A DNA stretch of 64,000 bases from Chloroflexota bacterium. Its GTDB lineage: Bacteria; Chloroflexota; Anaerolineae; Anaerolineales; Villigracilaceae. The DNA is taken from assembly GCA_016195815.1 (NCBI GenBank), contig JACPYX010000003.1:1-64000 (forward strand), written 5' to 3'. Made by a program: the position numbers and the translations under genes. Shown piece by piece: positions 28,076-34,656 of this stretch. The notes under the pieces are model-generated. The model had not been told where the DNA came from and did not search any database. It saw nothing but the letters and a program-made list of their open reading frames with translations. The stretch's first letter is position 1. Every line of letters starts with the position of its first letter.

Positions 28076-28465
28076 TTATAATGCGAAGTAAAGTTTTAAC
28101 CAGTCGCTCAAATCATCAAACCAAACTACTTTACCAGTTGACATCAAATAGCCTTGCATATTGGCTGAAAAACCTTCGCCATCAATTACGACAATCCCAG
28201 GGATTGGCCAAGATTCAATATCTGAAACTGTTGCAGGAATTTTTTCTTCAGCAGAACCACTACCACCTTGAAATTTACATTCTATGCCGAGATTTTTCCC
28301 AGTCTTTTCTTGAGTAATAACAACGTCAATGTGTCGTTTTGCTCCCCATAAACGGCGTGCCGCAGTAACTTCCGTGTCAACTTTTAGACCGAGACTGAGT
28401 GCTAAATCGGCAACTCTGTTTTTCAATTCGTCGCCACTTTTGGGTGCAGTTCCTTTACCTGGCAT
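28076..28465 (-). CDS. PD-(D/E)xK nuclease, probable restriction endonuclease
   Basis: This 129-residue protein has the core of the PD-(D/E)xK nuclease fold: Asp47 in HIDVVI, then Glu62-x-Lys64 in GIECKFQGG, with a preceding helix (DELKNRVADLALSLGLKV). The following segment (SAEEKIPATVSDIESW-IPGIVVIDG) is the strand-helix unit found in restriction-type members. It is short for a restriction enzyme and might alternatively be a repair-type or accessory nuclease, but its position directly before an adenine methylase on the same strand supports a restriction role. GAGGTAAAT precedes the ATG. An extended -10 promoter lies at 28508-28516. Confidence 0.75.
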   Translation of the reverse strand: MPGKGTAPKSGDELKNRVADLALSLGLKVDTEVTAARRLWGAKRHIDVVITQEKTGKNLGIECKFQGGSGSAEEKIPATVSDIESWPIPGIVVIDGEGFSANMQGYLMSTGKVVWFDDLSDWLKLYFAL

Positions 28466-28507
28466 ATTTACCTCATTGCTGGAATAGATTTTAGAACGCT
28501 TGATCTG

Positions 28508-28516
28508 AGTATACCA
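28508..28516 (-). promoter_or_regulatory. Extended -10 promoter of the nuclease-methylase operon
   Basis: The minus strand reads TGGTATACT, an extended -10 (TG-n-TATACT), about 43 bases upstream of the nuclease start. A recognisable -35 at standard distance is missing. The 17-bp block containing it (28507-28523) recurs with one mismatch at 28688-28704. Confidence 0.45.
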
Positions 28517-28560
28517 TTATGCACAAGAGGCAAAAAGAATACGAAAGTTATAGCAAGACA

Positions 28561-28654
28561 GCCGCCCAACTAGGGGTTATGCGGCGAGTGTCCGTATAAC
28601 TGACTATGGACAGAACTCGCCGACTAAGCGGCTAAATCGTTTCGGACGTTAGGC
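28561..28654 (-). other. attC-like imperfect palindrome upstream of the nuclease operon
   Basis: The outer arms GCCGCCCAAC (28561-28570) and GTTAGGCGGC (28648-28657 region) are complementary at nine of ten bases and contain GCCCAAC and GTTAGGC, fitting the integron boxes RYYYAAC and GTTRRRY. An inner stem joins GGCGAGT (28583-28589) to ACTCGCC (28615-28621). Total length, about 91 bases, is in the attC range, but the unpaired part on one side is longer than in standard sites. The gene-free stretch 28466-28738 holds this site and two promoter-like repeats. Confidence 0.35.
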
Positions 28655-28688
28655 GGCCATAGGTTAAAATATATGAGCGATTGTTCGG

Positions 28689-28697
28689 AGTATACCA
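28689..28697 (-). promoter_or_regulatory. Second copy of the extended -10 motif
   Basis: TGGTATACT recurs on the minus strand inside a 17-bp block repeated from 28507-28523. No gene lies directly downstream of this copy before the attC-like site, so it may be a relic of a promoter whose gene was replaced. Confidence 0.3.
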
Positions 28698-28738
28698 TCA
28701 TGCAAGAATCTAAACTTCTCGTTCAGGGTAGGTGAGAC

Positions 28739-29662
28739 TTGAAAACTAACCAACTACTTAGGCAAAATCAAAAAGTTGTTAGACACAGTGTCCACGCTAA
28801 AAAGTTTAGAATTCCTGACGCTCGCAAGCGGACTGAAAAGGTTTTGGGCAAGGTTCTTCCCGTCGTTCCTGGTGTTTCAAAATTACTTGCGGATATTAGA
28901 AAGGAATTCAACATCCCTTTAATAGAGCCTGGGGATCGATTAGAAGATTTTATAGAATCTGAGGATGAAATTGATTGGAAGGCAGTCAGAAAAGAACTTG
29001 AAGCAAGGCTTCGCAAACTGCCGGACATTTTGCCGAGAGAATTGGCTCGTTATCAGAAGGCAATGGACGCCAAGAAGAAACTGCCGAAAACGCTGAGATT
29101 TACCGAGCCAATAACGCAGAAGCTCAAAATAGATGTGAGAATGCTTTATAAGGGTTTTGTGAAGCTCTATAGCCTCGCCACTGACAACCTGGCTTTACCC
29201 TGGATAAAAGCAGCAGATAATTTTTTTACAGCAGCAACCGACAATTTGATTGAGTTTTTGAAAACAGGTATAGCGCAAGAAGTTCCAAGCGATTGGATAA
29301 ACGCTGTTCAGACAGTTCCTTTTTTCGGAGAAAATGTTGTAATTGTTATGGCGGGCGAACTTTCTGATCCTGAAGAAGTGGCAGAATTTTTCCAAAAAGA
29401 ATTTGCCAAAACTTTCAAAAGAAGAAAGCCGAAGTTTACAAAAACCGATGCGGCTATAGCTGAATATCTAGTTATGAGACTTGAAGGGTCGGCTTACAAG
29501 GATATTGCTTACGAATATATCCAAAGACATCCTGACGAATTTCCTGACGATCCAGAATCGGAAAAATATCGGGTGGCAAAAGAAAAACTTGAAGACACAT
29601 TGAAGCATAGCATTCGAAATGCGCTCGATAGACTTGACGATAAAGCAGGGGATAAAAAATAG
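28739..29662 (+). CDS. Element-encoded protein of unknown function
   Basis: The 307-residue protein starts at TTG 28739, preceded closely by AGGTGAG. I recognise no family. It is highly charged: a basic N-terminus (VRHSVHAKKFRIPDARKRTEK), an acidic patch (LEDFIESEDEIDW), several helices rich in Lys and Arg, and a C-terminal region (FTKTDAAIAEYLVMRLEGSAYKDIAYEYIQRHPDEFPDDPE) that could be a DNA-contacting helical domain. No membrane segment, signal peptide or catalytic motif is obvious. It is the only gene between the restriction cargo and the replication part of the element and points towards the relaxase. Cargo or accessory mobilisation protein are both possible. Confidence 0.7.
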   Translation: MKTNQLLRQNQKVVRHSVHAKKFRIPDARKRTEKVLGKVLPVVPGVSKLLADIRKEFNIPLIEPGDRLEDFIESEDEIDWKAVRKELEARLRKLPDILPRELARYQKAMDAKKKLPKTLRFTEPITQKLKIDVRMLYKGFVKLYSLATDNLALPWIKAADNFFTAATDNLIEFLKTGIAQEVPSDWINAVQTVPFFGENVVIVMAGELSDPEEVAEFFQKEFAKTFKRRKPKFTKTDAAIAEYLVMRLEGSAYKDIAYEYIQRHPDEFPDDPESEKYRVAKEKLEDTLKHSIRNALDRLDDKAGDKK

Positions 29663-29705
29663 ATCATTTTTATCCCGTAGATTAAGAAGCCGTTTCGTAA
29701 AATGA

Positions 29706-29732
29706 ATCCAGACTTTCTAGTCTGGATTTTTT
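29706..29732 (+). terminator. Intrinsic terminator after the unknown gene
   Basis: ATCCAGACT pairs with AGTCTGGAT around a short TTCT loop and is followed by TTTTTTG. It starts about 45 bases after the stop codon. Confidence 0.85.
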
Positions 29733-29747
29733 GTTAAGGAGATAAAT

Positions 29748-30122
29748 TTGCAGACCTATATAACCTTCAGAAATACTATGCAATCAAGCTCGATGGCTGG
29801 TGCGCTGTCAAGAGCGGCAACCGAGTGCGAGGGACGAGCTACTTTAGAGCCTAAGAACGCGGGCTCAAGCCTGCCCGCTCTTGACAGCATCCCAACAAAC
29901 ATAATTGATCATAGTTGGGGACAAGATGGGTTGCGCCAGGCTTCAAAATCATCAATCGGGAAAATCTTGCCCCAGCCTAACGGAAACAAGGCTCTCGGCG
30001 AACCTGTGCGCCGACTGGAGCAATCGGACATGGCTTGGCGGCGCGACAGCCGACGCGCCCGCATGCGTGAGCGAGGACGCGCGGCGCGCACCGCTAGCCG
30101 ATCATATCACCCCCTATACTGA
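29748..30122 (+). CDS. Doubtful small ORF upstream of the relaxase
   Basis: A TTG at 29748 is well placed after AAGGAGAT and opens a 124-codon frame. The first 50 codons look moderately plausible, but the second half (arginine-rich, RRDSRRARMRERGRAARTAS) runs through a very GC-rich, palindromic stretch unlike the rest of the element, and the frame ends inside the oriT-like palindrome. The good ribosome site argues for translation; the structure-rich DNA suggests the region serves mainly as a replication or transfer origin. No family is recognised. The stretch 29663-30152 otherwise contains only the terminator and palindromes listed separately. Confidence 0.3.
   Translation: MQTYITFRNTMQSSSMAGALSRAATECEGRATLEPKNAGSSLPALDSIPTNIIDHSWGQDGLRQASKSSIGKILPQPNGNKALGEPVRRLEQSDMAWRRDSRRARMRERGRAARTASRSYHPLY
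29804..29888. repeat. Large inverted repeat in the origin region
   Basis: GCTGTCAAGAGCGG (29804-29817) and CCGCTCTTGACAGC (29875-29888) are perfect 14-bp complements separated by 57 bases. The position, about 260 bp upstream of the relaxase or initiator gene, suggests a single-strand origin, a protein-binding array or an origin accessory; nothing in the sequence decides among these. Confidence 0.6.
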
Positions 30123-30132
30123 TAGGGGGGTG
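30108..30132. promoter_or_regulatory. Putative oriT/double-strand origin palindrome
   Basis: CACCCCCTAT and ATAGGGGGGTG form an interrupted palindrome 20 bp before the Rep_trans gene. Its shape (C-run, short spacer, AGGGGGGT) closely resembles the nick-site palindrome used by the NicK relaxase of ICEBs1 and related elements, as I recall them. The matching protein family directly downstream supports the reading. An alternative is an operator controlling the relaxase gene. Confidence 0.55.
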
Positions 30133-30152
30133 GAGATTTAGAAGGTTTATAC

Positions 30153-31085
30153 ATGAGACAGTATAGATGCGGTGTACATTGGCTTTCACTCGTTGTAGCA
30201 GGTTCAAGACAAAGAGCCTTTATGATTTATGACCTATTCTTCAAAGACTCTTTCGGAGAATTGCAGAGCATGGGACACGGCGGGCGTGGTTTCCAAGAGA
30301 TATGGTTTTCCCTGCTTGGGTTCAAGGTTTACGCTTCGCCAAGTCAAGGTGACTTGGAATACTTCCATTTCGAAATACCAGGTCAAGCCTGCGAAGTCAT
30401 ATCCTGGGAAATCTTGCAAGGTTTGGACGATGTGCTAAGAAGCAATTACGGCGAACATTATCATTATTCGCGCTTGGATTTTGCATTTGATGAACTGCCA
30501 TTCACGCCCCAAGATGTCGAGCAGGCTATCAGAGACGGCAAGGTTAGGTCATTAGCTAAGCGTAAAACGATGGCGGTCAAGCAATCGCCTTTTGAGATCA
30601 AAGAGAATGGTGAGATTGGAACGTATACAGTTTATTTCGGCTCTCGACAATCGGAAAGAATGATCCGTGTATATGATCGGCGTGGCTTCACTCGACTTGA
30701 ATTGGAGTTGAAAGCCAAACGAGCTGACCTAATCGCCAAGCAGATTTTCAGAGAGTCCGAAGTATCGGAAGCCTTCGAAATAGTGATGTCACATCTTCGG
30801 GATTACGTCAATTTTGATGCGCCCTGGTGGACTGAGTTTGTAAGCGGTATCGGGCGAGCCTGGGCAATCGTAAGCACTCCAAGAGAGATCAAGGAAGCAA
30901 GCATCATAACCTGGCTAACTCAGCAAGTCGGGCCATCTCTGAGCGTCATCCATGACCTGAATCCTGACTTTACAAAGACTTTGATTGCATCCGGCAGAGT
31001 CAAGCGAAAAAAGGCAAAGAAATACAAATTGCTATTAGATGCAAAAAGGCAAGATCAGGAAAATCAAAAAGGAAAACAAGAATGA
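30153..31085 (+). CDS. Rep_trans-family relaxase / rolling-circle replication initiator
   Basis: The 310-residue protein matches the replication-initiation-factor family (Rep_trans, pfam02486) that includes plasmid initiators such as those of pT181 and the ICEBs1 relaxase NicK. Visible features are the early YHYSRLDFAFDE segment and the core TYTVYFGSRQSERMIRVYDRRGFTRLELELK, in which the YD-x(n)-R-x-E pattern is characteristic. The C-terminus is strongly basic (RVKRKKAKKYK). It should nick one strand of the element for replication or mobilisation. AGAAGG precedes the ATG, and an oriT-like palindrome lies 20 bp upstream. The stop overlaps the start of the excisionase gene (ATGA). Confidence 0.85.
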   Translation: MRQYRCGVHWLSLVVAGSRQRAFMIYDLFFKDSFGELQSMGHGGRGFQEIWFSLLGFKVYASPSQGDLEYFHFEIPGQACEVISWEILQGLDDVLRSNYGEHYHYSRLDFAFDELPFTPQDVEQAIRDGKVRSLAKRKTMAVKQSPFEIKENGEIGTYTVYFGSRQSERMIRVYDRRGFTRLELELKAKRADLIAKQIFRESEVSEAFEIVMSHLRDYVNFDAPWWTEFVSGIGRAWAIVSTPREIKEASIITWLTQQVGPSLSVIHDLNPDFTKTLIASGRVKRKKAKKYKLLLDAKRQDQENQKGKQE

Positions 31086-31288
31086 ATGAATTAGGAATTA
31101 CGCAAGACGAACGATTACTTAAAGCTGCTGACGTAGCCAGAATTTTAAATATCAGTAAGGCAATGGCATACAGACTGATTCAACAAAGGGAGATTCCAGT
31201 AGTGCGGATTAGTCATGCCGTGCGCGTCAAGCCTTCGGATTTAGAGACTTATATCAGGCGATGTAGCGAAGCGGCTATCTCAGGTTAA
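31082..31288 (+). CDS. AlpA/Xis-type excisionase
   Basis: This 68-residue protein is a single winged helix-turn-helix of the excisionase family (HTH_17): LLKAADVARILNISKAMAYRLIQQREIPVVRISHAVRVKPSDLETYI. Such proteins bend DNA at attachment sites and steer integrase toward excision, or act as small regulators. Its start overlaps the relaxase stop by four bases, so the two are translationally coupled, and the integrase follows 140 bp later. The 31289-31428 gap contains a ribosome site for the integrase and no other gene. Confidence 0.88.
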   Translation: MNELGITQDERLLKAADVARILNISKAMAYRLIQQREIPVVRISHAVRVKPSDLETYIRRCSEAAISG

Positions 31289-31428
31289 ATAGTGAAACTC
31301 TTGCAATGCTCTACCATTCGGTGTATAAGAATCCCTTGTAAAGTCTTACCTGGGGAAATCTGCACTTTAACAACCTGGCAGAGCAAAAGAGTCGCCTTTC
31401 CTAAACTCAAAACACAGGAGTAAAGGAA

Positions 31429-32613
31429 ATGGCGAATAGAGGAAGAAACGAAGGTTCGATTTTCAAAAAGGCCAATGGTAAATGGCGGGCGCAAGTCTCG
31501 ATCAAAGGCAAGCGCCTTAGCCTTACAGCCAATACAAGAGCCGAATGTAATGATTGGCTTCGCAAGATGCTTGACCAGATTGATCGTGGCATGACCTTTG
31601 AAGGCCGAAATCTAACCCTGGCCGAATATCTCAAAAGCTGGATCACGGTCAAGAAAAATGCCCTGCGGCTAAATACCGGACTTCAATATGAACAATTGAT
31701 TAAGTTGAATGTTGAGCCAAGTTTTGGAAAGATGAAACTGAAGGATTTGAATGTGCACGTGGTCAATCGGTTTTATCAAGGCTTGGTGGAAAGAGGAGTT
31801 GGTATTTCAAGCATTGGATATACTCATCGAATATTACACAGTGCACTTGAAGAAGCCGAAAGGAATGGCATACTTGGGAGAAATCCGGCTCATGGCGCAA
31901 CAGTGCCGCGACTCAAACATAAAGAGATGAAGATACTCAACGAGCAACAGGTGGGTTTGTTCTTAGTCGTAGCCAGTAATTCGAGATATAAAAATCTTTA
32001 CCATCTAGCCGTAACAACGGGCATGAGAATCTCAGAACTGCGGGGATTATCTTGGTCGGATATTGACTGGATCAAGGGGACGGTAACAGTCAGGCGTCAG
32101 ATACAAGATATACAAGGTAATGGTGCTGTATCGGGTCGACCTAAGACTTTTGCGGGTATTCGGACTATTCTCTTAGGCGAAACAACTCTCAACAAGCTAA
32201 GAGAGCAAAAGAGCATTATTGAAAATGAGTCTAAAGCTTGTGATAGTTGGCAAACTAACGACTTGGTTTTCCCATCAAGCGTTGGTACACCGTTTGAGCA
32301 AAGTCACGTGCATAAGGATTTTATAAAAGTATTGGAAGCAGCCAATCTTCAAAGAATCCGATTTCATGATCTGCGACATACTGCCGCGAGTCTCATGCTA
32401 AATCATGGCGTTCCCGCATTAGTAGTGTCAAAGATATTAGGTCATTCAAATCCAAGTGTGACACTTATTATCTATGCTCATTCAACACTGGACATGCAAA
32501 CAAAAGCGGCCAGCGTAATGGATGAAATTATCACACCGATACCTGTTAACATTTCACAACTGCACCCATCTGCACCCGATCTGCACCCAATTGCACCCGA
32601 TCAAAAAAGATAG
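31429..32613 (+). CDS. Tyrosine-recombinase integrase
   Basis: The 394-residue protein has the three parts of a Tn916/phage-type integrase: an N-terminal arm-binding domain (GSIFKKANGKWRAQVSIKGKRLSL), a SAM-like core-binding domain (about 65-165) and the catalytic domain with Arg in TTGMRISELRGL, HDLRHTA, GHSN and the nucleophilic Tyr in IIYAHST. It should insert and excise the element at the tRNA-Lys core. AGGAGTAAAGGAA precedes the start. The last codons (LHPSAPDLHPIAPDQ) are themselves the translated copies of the repeated arm-type DNA sites, so protein end and binding sites overlap. Confidence 0.96.
   Translation: MANRGRNEGSIFKKANGKWRAQVSIKGKRLSLTANTRAECNDWLRKMLDQIDRGMTFEGRNLTLAEYLKSWITVKKNALRLNTGLQYEQLIKLNVEPSFGKMKLKDLNVHVVNRFYQGLVERGVGISSIGYTHRILHSALEEAERNGILGRNPAHGATVPRLKHKEMKILNEQQVGLFLVVASNSRYKNLYHLAVTTGMRISELRGLSWSDIDWIKGTVTVRRQIQDIQGNGAVSGRPKTFAGIRTILLGETTLNKLREQKSIIENESKACDSWQTNDLVFPSSVGTPFEQSHVHKDFIKVLEAANLQRIRFHDLRHTAASLMLNHGVPALVVSKILGHSNPSVTLIIYAHSTLDMQTKAASVMDEIITPIPVNISQLHPSAPDLHPIAPDQKR
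32560..32600. promoter_or_regulatory. Putative integrase arm sites, right end
   Basis: Four tandem copies of a (T)CTGCACCC(G/A)A unit start at about 32560, 32569, 32580 and 32591, a spacing near one helical turn. They lie within the 3' end of the integrase gene and match the pair at 26971-26992. Confidence 0.6.
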
Positions 32614-32650
32614 GTTTTCCATACCCCCATATATAGGTCAATTAAACGAA

Positions 32651-32672
32651 GATACCGTGTTTTCACGGTATC
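32651..32672 (-). terminator. Terminator after the restored tRNA-Lys
   Basis: GATACCGTG and CACGGTATC form a perfect nine-pair stem with a four-base loop. On the minus strand it follows the tRNA 3' end and is succeeded by TTCGTTT. It belongs to the element and replaces the original terminator now at 26786-26815. Confidence 0.75.
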
Positions 32673-32675
32673 TTG

Positions 32676-32749
<74 letters not shown>

Positions 32750-32801
32750 AGATAGCGAACGGTATGATACCCCAAAGAAAACAGCGTGTCAATAAGCGGG
32801 T

Positions 32802-32807
32802 TATAAT
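32802..32807 (+). promoter_or_regulatory. Consensus -10 box close to the HAD gene
   Basis: TATAAT ends eight bases before the ATG at 32816, with no Shine-Dalgarno, implying a very short leader or none. The -35 region is not recognisable. Confidence 0.5.
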
Positions 32808-32815
32808 TAACCGCA

Positions 32816-33286
32816 ATGATCGAGCTCAACATCCCCGGACGCAGCGATATACGGATTGAACATCTCGTCAGCGATGTCAACGGCACACTGGCAGTGGATG
32901 GCTTTCTACTGGATGGTCTCGCCAAACGCATCGCATTCCTGCGTAACCGATTGACGATTCACCTGCTCACTGCTGACACACATGGGCGGCAGGCTGTGAT
33001 CGATCAACAACTTAACCTGACCGCCACACACCTGACCAAAGGCAGCGAACAGGAACAAAAGCGCGCCTTCATCGAAAGCCTTGGCGCGGATTCGGTTGTT
33101 GCCATCGGCCAGGGTGCAAATGACGCGGCCATGCTCAAAGCCGCCGCTCTTGGTATCTGCGTCATGTCCGCGGAGGGCGTAGCCATCGAAACACTGCTTG
33201 CCGCAGACCTGGTTGTCCCCAACATCTTCACCGCATTCGACCTGCTCGACAAACCATTACGAATTGCCGCGAGTCTTCGCAAATGA
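32816..33286 (+). CDS. HAD-superfamily protein (soluble P-type-ATPase-like)
   Basis: The 156-residue protein has a HAD core: motif I is DVNGTL (usual phosphatases have DxDGT), a threonine-containing second motif (HLLTADTHG), a lysine-bearing segment and the metal motif GQGANDAAML. The nucleophilic Asp is kept but the second Asp, the general acid of HAD phosphatases, is Asn. This recalls the small soluble proteins related to the phosphorylation domain of P-type ATPases. Substrate and activity are unknown; weak or altered phosphatase activity is expected. The stop overlaps the next start (ATGA), so it is translationally coupled with the DUF389 membrane protein. Confidence 0.82.
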   Translation: MIELNIPGRSDIRIEHLVSDVNGTLAVDGFLLDGLAKRIAFLRNRLTIHLLTADTHGRQAVIDQQLNLTATHLTKGSEQEQKRAFIESLGADSVVAIGQGANDAAMLKAAALGICVMSAEGVAIETLLAADLVVPNIFTAFDLLDKPLRIAASLRK

Positions 33287-34602
33287 CCCTATCCAATCCT
33301 ACCCCCCCATTACAAGAACCAAGTCTGCCGCACGAAGGCGCTTCACGCGGGCGCGCCCGCCGACGCCGACGCGGCCAGCTCATCGTCCCGGCTGACGCGG
33401 AAGGCCGCGCTGAGTTACTTCAATCGCTGGCCAGGCGCGCCTATCCGTCGTATGAGTTGTTCGTCTTCGCCGTCGCGTGTGGAGCGATCATCGGCCTCGG
33501 CTTTGTTCTCGACCAGCAATCCTTCCTGGTATTGGGCGTCCTGCTGGCCCCACTGATGACACCCTGGATCGGCCTTTTGTTGGCCGCTATCACCGGCTCG
33601 CTGCGTTTCTTCTTCGAAACCTTCATGGCATTACTGATCAGCGCCACGCTGGTGTTCCTGATCGGTTTATTATCAGGCTTTGCCGTGCGCCCATTTCTGC
33701 CGCGCACCCTCAACGAAGCTTTTATTCACAGCAGTTTGTGGTGGCCAGATCTGATCATCCTGGCGTTCGCGGCCATCATTCTTACATTGTCTTTCGTACG
33801 CTCAGAAGAAAAACCGTTCCTGCCAAGCGTAATGCTGGCTTATGAATTATTCGTGCCGCTCAGCGCAGGCGGCTTCGGTTTGGGTAGCGGCGTCGGAAAC
33901 ATTTGGCCGAACGGCCTGCAGGTTTTCATCGTGCACTTTGCATGGGCCAGCCTGTTTGGCCTGCTGACCCTGATCGTCCTGCGATTCCTGCCGACCAATT
34001 TTGGCGGGCTGATCCTGACATCGGGAATGACCCTGACCTTGTTGATAACGCTTATCCTGCTAATGAACGGCGGCAAATGGATTCCGCTGTATACGCCGCA
34101 AACGACAAGCCCTACATCGCTGCCAACCCTGACCATCAGCCTGCCTCCCGTTTCGGGATTCACTTCTCAACCCAAGCCTTCCGCCACGCCCCAAATTGAA
34201 ACAGCCACACTCCAGGTTGAGACAGTCACGCCCACTCCGACCTCACCATTCACGCCCATACCGCTCACGCTAGAAGTGACTCTGCCCCCCACCGAATCCC
34301 CGACCGTAACCTTGACCATCGAGCCGACCCCGGTCTATGCGCGCATTCTATCCAATCAAGGCGGAGGCGCATACTTGCGCAAGACGCCCAATGGAAAATA
34401 TCTCGCCACGCTTGATAACTATACCTTCGTCGAAGTATTGCCCGATACCTTCGACGACAAAGGTGTAACGTGGGCGCACGTTATCGCCGTCAAGAATGGC
34501 ATCAAACTCGATGGCTGGGTCCTGCAACTCGTCCTGGATGTGGCGACGCCCGTGCCCAACTGGCAGCCATCGGCAACGCCATCAATCACTTCGACACCAT
34601 AA
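33283..34602 (+). CDS. DUF389-type membrane protein with C-terminal SH3-like domain
   Basis: This 439-residue protein starts with an arginine-rich cytoplasmic leader, followed by a DUF389-like membrane region (about residues 55-265) with six or seven helices and the characteristic GVLLAPLMTPWIGLLLA segment. A Thr/Pro linker of about 85 residues leads to a C-terminal bacterial-SH3-like domain (ARILSNQGGGAYLRKTPNGKYLATLDNYTFVEVLP) that should lie outside the membrane and may bind cell-wall material. DUF389 proteins have no settled function. It overlaps the HAD gene by four bases. The Thr/Pro linker is a style shared with the lipoprotein at 3847 and the kinase at 52801. Confidence 0.85.
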   Translation: MTLSNPTPPLQEPSLPHEGASRGRARRRRRGQLIVPADAEGRAELLQSLARRAYPSYELFVFAVACGAIIGLGFVLDQQSFLVLGVLLAPLMTPWIGLLLAAITGSLRFFFETFMALLISATLVFLIGLLSGFAVRPFLPRTLNEAFIHSSLWWPDLIILAFAAIILTLSFVRSEEKPFLPSVMLAYELFVPLSAGGFGLGSGVGNIWPNGLQVFIVHFAWASLFGLLTLIVLRFLPTNFGGLILTSGMTLTLLITLILLMNGGKWIPLYTPQTTSPTSLPTLTISLPPVSGFTSQPKPSATPQIETATLQVETVTPTPTSPFTPIPLTLEVTLPPTESPTVTLTIEPTPVYARILSNQGGGAYLRKTPNGKYLATLDNYTFVEVLPDTFDDKGVTWAHVIAVKNGIKLDGWVLQLVLDVATPVPNWQPSATPSITSTP

Positions 34603-34656
34603 ATTTTGATACGGGCGAGGCATTGCCTCGTCCTATTATTTCATTTGGAGAATTAA

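Noticed and set aside
31429-32613. Integron integrase (IntI)
   Set aside because: The N-terminal arm-binding domain and general layout are those of Tn916/phage integrases; the IntI-specific insert is not seen.
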